DNA of 64,000 nt, from contig HG738139.1 in the NCBI GenBank assembly GCA_000499405.2, positions 12,567,898 through 12,631,897 of the forward strand, written 5' to 3'. Source of the DNA: Onchocerca volvulus. Taxonomy: Eukaryota > Nematoda > Chromadorea > Rhabditida > Onchocercidae. The position numbers and the translations under genes are program-made. This document shows positions 51,768 to 61,761 of the stretch, one piece after another. Every line of letters starts with the position of its first letter. The stretch's first letter is position 1. Below the pieces are notes generated by a model. It did not search any database. It saw nothing but the letters and a program-made list of their open reading frames with translations, and had not been told where the DNA came from.

Positions 51768-54017
51768 GTTAAATTCATTAAAAAAATTACCTCATATTAT
51801 TTTTGTGTTCCGAAATATTTTGATCGTATAATTCATCATCATTGTCACAACAATAATTGTTCCGTCTCAACGACTAAAAATTTCCAATTAATACTAAATT
51901 ATCAAATATGAATCAAATTTTCGTAATTTTTAGAAAAAATTAGGTTACCATTAAGCAATTGAAAATTAGTAATTTTCAGAAAAAAAAAAAAAAAAATAGG
52001 TACCAACACAAGTGAAAATGACAATTCTTTATAGCAATATATTTTGATTTAAAAATTGGCAATTTTTAGGAAAAGATAAAATTCCAGAAAAGATTTTAAT
52101 TTCCTGATAACTCATCATAGCAATACATTTTGGAATTCAAAATTGGTGATTGTCAGGAAAAAACAAAATTTCCCGAAAGGATATTAATTTCCTGATAATT
52201 CTTTTTAAACAATGTATTTTGGAATTAAAAATTGGTAGTTTTTAGAAAAACTAAATAAAAATTTCCGAGAAAAACTTTTAATTCCCAGAAAAACCAAGTA
52301 AAAATTTCAGAGAAAAAATTCTCTTAAAAAAAAAAAAAAAAAGACTAGTGAAAAATACTGCTTTTTCATAGTAATATATTTTACTTCAAATAACATAATA
52401 GCAATATTTCACTTAAAATTAAGAGAATTTGAAAAATTAAGAGAAATTCGTAAAATTTAGAGAAATTAATCGATAAGATAAATTTGCAGAGAAATTGATC
52501 GATAAGATAAATTTACAGAGAAATTGACCGATAAAATAAATTTATAAAAGATTCAAATATGCGAAGAAAACAATAAAATTATGAGAGACATAAAAAGTAA
52601 CAATTTTTCTTTTGTTTATTCAAGGAAATTTAAATCGATGACTCATAGATGTGTCAATTTTAATGAATCAGTTTAAAATGGTTTCTTTTTTCTCGACTAA
52701 AATCGATTTAGAAGAAATAAAATATCCCAAACTTCAAAGAAACAAGTTTACGATCGTTATGTTACGCATCATTTATCATCAAACTTTTTATTGATAAAAA
52801 AAGAAAAAGAAATGATTGCAAAAAATCTGTCAATACTAATATAGCATTATTATATTTAATGACTAGAAATGATAAAATGAATTAAATTTTTTAATGAATT
52901 TTCTTAATATTTTTCTTTTAATTTTATGATTTTTGATTTTTTACGATCTTTATATTTTTAATTTTTATTTTTATATTTTAATTATTTCTATAAAATATTT
53001 TCGTTTGAAAATACTTTTAATTTTACGATAATAATAGAAATGATGCATTTTGAATAAATGAAAAAGCATTTCAAACGAAAAAAAAAGAAAAAAAAGAAAA
53101 ACACAGAAACAAAATATCAAAGTTTCATTGAAAATAAGCTCTTTTTTTTTTTTTTTTTTTTCAAAAACTTCTTTTCAAACTTCGTTTTTATCATTTCTTT
53201 TCAAAAAAGTGACAAATTAAATTGCGAAATGATAAATAAAATGAAATTTTGAAGGATTAATGTTAGAAATTAAATGCAAAATTGCCGAAAATAAATCTTC
53301 TTTGTAACTTTTCTAGAAAATTTCATTTGTTGTCTCTTTGTGCATCAATAATTTTGCACAAATATATTCGTAATTTATGCAAAATTTAAAATGCTATTTT
53401 TGCAGGCTCATTCTAGCATTCACAATAGATAATACAAATTTTAGGAATAAATTAAAGAAATTTTCCCATTTCTTATCTTCACAAATAATATTGATTCAAG
53501 AAATTTTGAGAAATCCAAAAAATTTTTTTCAGCAAAAAATTCGCTTAATAAATAAAACAGAAGATAGTAAACAAATATTGAAATATTGATTTGATAAATT
53601 ATGATAATCTAAACAAAGTTGAATTAAAATTTCATGCTTTTTTTCTTAAAGTTTTTCTAAATTCAAATTTCAAACCATCATTTATCAAATTGCCTCAAAT
53701 GGAAATGTAATAATATTCTCTCGCTTTTCTATCCTATTAATTTTGCATCTTATTTTCAAAATGTTTAAATATTGATTTTAAATTAAAATTTTGAAAGGTT
53801 TTAAATTTAACATTTAAAAGGGCAAAAATTAATCCTCCGAAAATTGTCATCAAATAAAAAAAAAAAAAGAAATGAACGCTTTTTTTTTTTCGTTTGTTTG
53901 GTGACAATTTCGAAGCGATATTATCAAATTTTTAATGGACACTCGATGTTCCAATATCTAAATTCGTTAACTAACTAACTGGTATTTAAAATTTGGTTGA
54001 CAATTTGGTTGACAATT

Positions 54018-54049
<32 letters not shown>

Positions 54050-55179
54050 CTCGTTTCTCGTCATTGCATTGGGAAATGTTGACAAATATAATTCTCAAAT
54101 GAGGATAAAGAGAGTAAATAAAGGAAAAGTAATGATAGACAATGTTATTTCGATTATATTGTTTCAATACTAATCTTCTTGTTAACAAATGCGCAAAACA
54201 AGTTTTTAAAGTATGATGAAAGCAATCTTTGATCAAACAGAATTTTCTCTCAGAAATTTACGATCGATTTTGCGATCAGATAAATATCACCAGATCATAT
54301 GCTCTGATTTAGGATTAGACAAGTAGCAACAGATCATATGCTTGATTTAGGATCAGGATCAGATAAGTATCAGCAAATGATATAAACAGTCCAGGATCAG
54401 ACAAGTACCACTAAATCATCTCCTCGGTTTAGGATCATACAAGTATCAACAGATCATATGCTTGGTCTAGAATCAATAGTAGTAAGTACCATCAGATCGT
54501 ATATTAGGCTAAATCTAATTTTCGAATATTAAGGAATTATTGGGTAATGACAAAAATTCGTTACAAAATTTTAAGCAATCATTTCACAACTACTTTATAC
54601 TTCAATCTGTTATAGCCAAAAAAAAAAAAAAAAAAATTTTTTTTTTGTTTACTATTACTTAACGATTTCATTTTCGTTATTTACTAGTTAGCGTTGTCAT
54701 AATTAATGAATAGGTTTAGTTTCAAGTAAATTGAAATTAAATAATTAAAATTGGACAAAAATTTTTTTGATCAGCAAAGAAAAAAAAAAATTAAAAATAA
54801 GAAAAATCAACAAACAATGATAATCTTTATCATATGATTATTAATCAATCACTTCATGAAAAAATTTGCAAAAATTCTTTCAAGCACTTAATTTCATCGA
54901 GTGAAAATTTGATAAGATTTTATTGAAAATATTCCAAAAAAAAAAAAAAACTTGGAAAATTTTCAATTGAGAAGAAAATTTTGTGATAATTCGATAATTG
55001 AGATAATTAGATGGATTTATAAGAACGTTGTTATTATTTATTTCATAAAATGATGACATTCTGTAAATTTTCCAAATCAAATTCACCAACCGAACAATGG
55101 AATATTGTTGATGTTGTCGGAGCATCATCATTTTGACAATTTTTCAATGGTATCTCCGAATGACCTTCGACAACTATCG

Positions 55180-55210
<31 letters not shown>

Positions 55211-58200
55211 TGATGATGACGATGATGATGATGATGTTGATGGTGATGGAAAACCTTGAAGAAGATGAACAGAATCAGTACAAAACTTCTGAGTACCATC
55301 ATCAGTATTCATATTTTTCCTCGTACCATCATCGATGATGATATTAGCGATCGATGATGATGAGAACAATAATGGATCATCATCATCATCATCATCATCG
55401 GCGAGAGATTCGATCATCGATGATTTCGCCGTATGCATCTTTGTAACAACCAACATTTCCAATTCCAATCCACTACAAAATTGTGATTGATCAATTAAAA
55501 ATGATTGAAATTGGCAATTTGTCGAATTTTGCAAAAATATTGCAAAACTGTTCATGTTTGTCTCGAAATTTACATGATTAATTGTATCATTTTCGATATA
55601 CAAATATATAATACAATCAATATGTTTTAAAAAACATTTGTCACGTAATTTACGTAAGCAATCACGCAATTTATGTAAAAAAAAGATGAATCTTTTTTTT
55701 TCTACAATTTACGTAAGTAACCGATTTTTTTGGCAATTTACGTAATAATTTTTTTTTTTGCCAATTTACGTAAACAATCATTTTTTTTTTTGGCAATTTA
55801 CGTAAACAATCACTTTTCTCATACGCATTTGAGTGGTTTTTTTATTTATTTTTTTTTTTTTTTTTTTGTTTTTACTTATCATTTTGCAATTGTTTGGAAG
55901 ATGGAAATAAATCGAACAAAGATAGTAAACAAAATTGAAATAAAATTAAAATTTTATTTAGAAATTTGAGCTGAGAAAATGATTCAAATCCTTCAATAAT
56001 TGATGAAACACGTCCGTCATTACGCCATTCACGTCTAGATCGATCATTTCCGGAAATTGCTCGGCTAATCTTCCCCCGGAAGCATTCTCCCACGCTTGAA
56101 TACATTAATCGATGGGAAACGGATGATCATTTCATCTGTTTTTTTTTTTTTTTTTCCGCCCGAAAATGATGCATAATTTACCGATCTTCCGCCTTCATCA
56201 AATCTTATTACCCCCTTTGATTACCAACAAAAGAATATTTAATTTGAAGAGAAATTGGAATGAATTTGCTAGACTAATAAGATTAGATATGCAATTATTC
56301 CTCCCTTATTTACCTTAACAAATAAGATAAAATTCACTTCATAAATGTACTCATAGATTATAAATTCAAGTTTTATTACAATTACTACTAGCATTTTTCA
56401 GTACTTGATTATTTAAATCTTTCGATAATTTATTCTTCAATATTATTACTAATAAAAGAATATTAAATATGAAGAGTAATTGGAACAAATTTGCTAAGCT
56501 AATAAGATCATACAATATCTATTGATTCTATTTCAATATATCTAAGAGAATAAAATTTTTCTCTCTTATTTTATTTAATAAGATAAAATTTACTTTATGA
56601 ATATATCGCATAGATTACAACTCTAAGTTTTATTATAAGTTAAATTTTACTACCAATACTATTAAGCATTTCCAAAAATATGATTATTTGAATTTTCTCA
56701 AAAATTTCATTTGAAATGCAAATTCATCTACGAAAATGTCAACCACGTTGTATTACGAGAAGAGAAATTTAGTTGACCGAAAATAGCAAAATTTTTCAAT
56801 GAAATAAAGTAATTTCTTTATTCAGAAGTGTCATTCTGAATTAGCCGATGGACAAATAATGGTTGACATTTCTCGTTGACAGAATACATATCTTTGTTGT
56901 TGAACAAATGCAAGTTGAAACATACAAAATTAGCCTAAATTAACAGCTTTCCAAGTTCCTCTTTGACAGACTACATATCTTATTTGATTTTTTTCTTTTT
57001 TTTTTTTTCAAAATTTCAAAATCGACAAACGAAATGATCGATCGATATATTTTGTATCATTTAAACATAACTACATAAACGATGTTATATTTGAAGCGGA
57101 AAAGATAACCGTTACATGAATTAGGTTATCGTATAATCCGCTTAAAGAATCCGGTTATCCCTGAATACCTATTACCAATAATTATCTTCTTACCAACAAC
57201 TATTCAATAATTGAAACGTTGGAATTTCATTGAAAACATTTTACTTCTCATCTTTTATTGATTTTAATCTCTCAACAAAATTATCGATTAAATTTTCTTT
57301 CATTTAAATGAGAATTTAAACAAAATTTATTTGAAAATATCAAATTTCTAATTGTTCATATATCACCCTCTCATTACCTATTTAAATTTTGTTTAAATAT
57401 TCATTTAATATCCAATTTTCTAGCAATTCATTTCAATTTTATAATGTCATATGTAATTGTCTCTGCTCTAATCTATCCGGAATTTTTGATGTATTAGTGA
57501 TTTATTTTTTATTTTATTTATTTATTTTTTTTTTTGAAATGAATTATTCGAAATTTTTTGCAGGAAAGTTTATTTTAAAAGAAAATTCTTTCCTGAACAT
57601 CAAAAAAAAAAAAAAAAAAAATGTCATAGCTTTGAATAAAAATTTTTTTGATGTTTCAAAAAAAAAAAAAGAGAAAAGATAAAAGAAGAAATTCCACTGA
57701 CAATGAAATATATTTAATTCATTGTTTCTTCGATACCATTCTAATTTTCCAGAATTTCTCAAGGTTTTTGTTAAGAATGATTGATAGCAATTTTGCAATT
57801 TTCTGAAGAAAATTGCAAAATTGATAAAAATTTATTTATCACAAAAGAACAAAAATTGCTTATTAAATAAATTTCAACAAAAATTAGACAAAATTCTAAA
57901 TTTTTGCAAAACTTGGCCATGAATAAGCTGAAAAATCGTTTCTGGTCTTTATCGATCTTTCGATTAATTAATAGTTTAGAAGATTTGCATTAATTTTAAG
58001 AATATCAATCGATATTCAATTCCAATTTCCTAAAATATTCCGAAAATTAGCTTAAAACTTGGCCATGAATGAGACGACAAATCATTTCTATCCAATCGAT
58101 CTTTTCGGATAATTAATAATTTAAAAGATCTGGATTAATTTTAGCAATGATTATTGTTGATATTCAATTCCAATTTCCTAAAGTGTTTATGAAATTCGAG

Positions 58201-61200
58201 ATATCGCGAGAATTCCAATTTTAATATTTTGCATAAAATCATCTCATAATTTCTAATTTCACAAAAGAACTAGAAATATTGCAAGATTGAAATGATGCTA
58301 TAAAATTTTTATGATTAATCATGGAGAATGTAAAATTCTTGAAAGAGAAATTTGGAATTAATAAAATTTCAAATATTTCAACATCATGATCGATTTGAAA
58401 AGCAAATTTATAGAAAAGTTTATTTTGGTGGAAATAAATCAATTCATACAATGAGTAATAACTAATCAATCAACCAACAGGTAGAAAAAGGAAAAACCTG
58501 TCTCGATTCTTTCAGTTCAACTAATTTTATACAAAATAGGTTTTAATTTTGAAGTAATTAAGTTGATTTAATTTTGAAATAATTAAGTTGCGCAAATTTG
58601 ACAAAATTATGAAAAAAAGATAGATATTCAAGTAAAGTAGTATTTGATAAAATGAAAGAATTGAATGATATCGAGAAATTTAACTCATTTAATTCAATTC
58701 AACCAAAAATAATACGATCATATCAGGTGATAAAACTGGAAAAATTATCCTCTGATAATTCCTTTTATAGTATATTAAATAATTTCAATTCATTTCACCT
58801 TTCATTTCCTTGATATGATTAACTTGAAGTATCAGTACAATCGATTTAAATGGAGGTCAGAAAGGGGTCAAATTTAATTATCATTAATTTAGCAAAGAGT
58901 AATAGTTCGAGAAAAAAGTAAACATAATAAAATGGAAAGAGAAAAAAAATTTTTTGGAAGTTAATCATCGATAGAAATAATTCATTTAAACAAACAAATA
59001 ATTCGACAAATAAAATCCTACTACTATTATCGCTTCTTTGTTAGTAAACAAACTATTAATATTTCAATTGGAATTCCTATTAAACCAGTTAATTGATCAA
59101 TAATTAAAACTTGCAAATTCAAATTTAAAACTTACAAAATTCAACCAATCAATTGATCAATAACTAAAACCTGCAAATTTAAATTCAAAACTTGCAAAAT
59201 TCAACCAATCAATTGATCAATAACTAAAACTTTCTTTGAGTTTATTGATGTTTTTAGCAAAGAGAAAATGCTAAAAACATTTAAGGGACTGATGATAATT
59301 AGGACATTTTAGGCAAATTAAAATTACCGCCAAAAAAATCGAACTTGTAAATTGGAATTTTATCAATTTTATTGAAAAATTGAAATGTCATTAATGCATA
59401 AAATTATTGAAATTTTGTGACAAGTAAATAGGTTTTGAACTGGAATGGTAAATTTTAGAATTTAAAAAAGCATTTACAAAATGGAAATTTCATTAAAGTA
59501 TAAAATTATTTCAAAAAAATTATTGAAATTTCCGGACGATAAAACTATTATAGCAAAGATTATTCAAATTTTCTGAACAATAAATAACTAAATTTTGAAC
59601 TGAAATGGAAAGTTATAAAATTGAAAAGGAACACCTACAGAATGGAAATTTCATTAAAATATAAAATTATTAGTAAAAGATTGTTGAAATTTCTGGACAG
59701 CAAAAATGAAGATCTTTGAAGTGACCAATCAACAAATTCAAGAAGGATTTGAACTTTGAACTGACATAAAGAAGATACAAAATTTGTATCATTGTTGGAA
59801 AACGAGTAATCGAAAAATATGATAACCTTATTGATTGAAAAATCAAAAAAAAAAAAAAAAATTAAGGAAAAAATTTCGTTCATTCAATATGAATTAAAGA
59901 ATATTTGAGGGTCATATGTTAGAAGAGATGTGACCTATTGACCTATTGCTATGTATAAGCTTTGTTGAAAAGAGATATATGGAGAGAAGAGGTCGAAAAA
60001 AAGAGCTGAAAAAGGGTTTGAACTTTCACCTTTACAAAGCATAGATAAATAGTCATTGAAGAAATAGAATGAAAGAAAAGAATGAAAGAATAAGAGATAT
60101 AGAAGGATTAATTACGAATTCGAGTTGTTAGGTAGATGAAATATTCAAATAAACTTCCCTTCTATAAATCAATTGACAAACAAACTCTTCAAATAAAATA
60201 AAGATGTAATATAATGTATATTTCGGTCGATTTGTTTACTATTCGTCGGCCTACTTATTTATCTATAAATTTAAGAATTTTTTTTTCTATCATTATTAGA
60301 ATACTTTTCTAAAACGCAGATATAAATTATTTATCATTTTTCAATTTATCCAAATATTCAACGACTTATTTATTACTTTTTAGTTTATGGTTTAATTACA
60401 TTGATTTATATGTAAAAGTTTCAAAAATTCATTTAAATTAACTTAAATTTGAAAAAAAAAAAAAGTTTGAAAAATTTGTTTAAATTTAAAATCGATCACT
60501 TATAAGCTCGAAAAGTTAAATTACTTCTGCCGAATTTATATAAAGTTATTAATTACTATTATTGATTGTTCTGTCAGCTTTGGAGAGCAAAAAATTTTAC
60601 CATTTTCCCGAGAATAGATATCATAGGATAAATGATTTTGACAATAATAAAACAGATTACGATTAGATTACTGGTGCTTACGTGACTAGTAAATCTTTGA
60701 AATTAATAATTAAATTCTTCAAAATAGTCAACAATGATAGGAATTCGATAATTCAATTTGACAAATAGTAGTTTGAAGAAAGATGGAAAAGCGAAATAAA
60801 TCTTACATTTTCTGATGAATCGTATAGCTAATTTACTTCTAACAAATTATTAATTGAAAAATTGGAAATACAAAGCAAAAAATTCAATATTTATTATGAA
60901 AAATTGTTTGATAGAATTTTTGATTATTAAATTTTTCTTGGTTTATCTTGAATTCTTAGAGTTATTCAACTGATAATTGATAACATATAATATCGTTTTT
61001 TATAATTTTGACAATTCTTAGAAGGATATAACAACTCAATATCTTGAGAATTACAACATTGAATAATTAATTAAAAAATCTTTTTTTAAGAGACATCATA
61101 ACGAACAAATATTAATGAAGTAATATTTAAGCCTAGCAAGCCTGATGAACCTATCGGAGAGAATCAAAAAGTAATTTAAATCCATATTAAATATTCCGAT

Positions 61201-61728
61201 CAATTTCAGGTTTTTCTGTACATTATTTATTAAAATGTAATCTAGGCTCATTACTACTCATAGAAGTCTTCAAGATTCATTCTTCAATTTTTACTTTTGC
61301 CTTATTAGCCACAAAAATTATTCCTATTCTATTGGCCATGAAAATCTTGGCTTCAGCGTATTTTGAAAAAAATGTCCTAATAAATCTTAAAGTTGTATTC
61401 AAATTTAAGTAACCTTTTTGTAATTTTGCAAATATCGTTGTAACTCAAATGATTGACCACTTGTCCGTTCATTTCAATAATTCGATGACCTGCCTGAAGA
61501 CCTGCTTCATCTGCTGCACTTGATGGTTTTACACTTAGAATTGCTAATGCATAAATTGGCTTCTGAATACATTTCATTGCTTCTTCAATTGTATTTTCCT
61601 GAAATATTTCAAGAATTACATAGATTCTTTAATTTTTCAGATTCAAGAATAATTAGATTTTTTTAGAAGGAATCTATGAATCGTTGCATTGAATTCAAAA
61701 AAAAAAAAAAAAAAAAAAAATTTTGCAT

Positions 61729-61761
<33 letters not shown>

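Larger units (their letters stand above)
51874..55057 (-). other. Intron 3 (3.2 kb)
   Basis: AT-rich. Contains tandem repeats at 52035-52310, 52464-52550 and 54274-54511, a direct TTGGTTGACAAT doublet near 53993, and many poly(A/T) runs. No coding exon seen between exons 3 and 4, and the phases already match. Confidence 0.8.
55473..61413 (-). other. Intron 2 (5.9 kb)
   Basis: Lies inside the PDZ domain. Holds the TTACGTAA cluster (55640-55810), a GC-rich orphan open stretch (55975-56175) and several direct duplications (56229-56705, 57908-58195, 59085-59230, 59380-59700), each listed separately. The rest is AT-rich with no gene seen. Confidence 0.8.

Noticed and set aside
53967..54236. 89-codon minus ORF ([19 protein letters not shown]...)
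   Set aside because: Looked slightly protein-like but includes a poly-Phe run and a repeated NCQPNCQPN doublet, has no fitting splice sites, and exons 3 and 4 already agree in phase.
55105..55338. Plus-strand Met-rich ORF
   Set aside because: Antisense reading of the (GAT)n tract inside exon 3.
55473..55669. Upstream extension of the exon 3 open frame ([12 protein letters not shown]...)
   Set aside because: It translates the intronic TTACGTAA array, and the exon 2 donor joins the acceptor at 55472 in phase and completes the PDZ strand [10 protein letters not shown].
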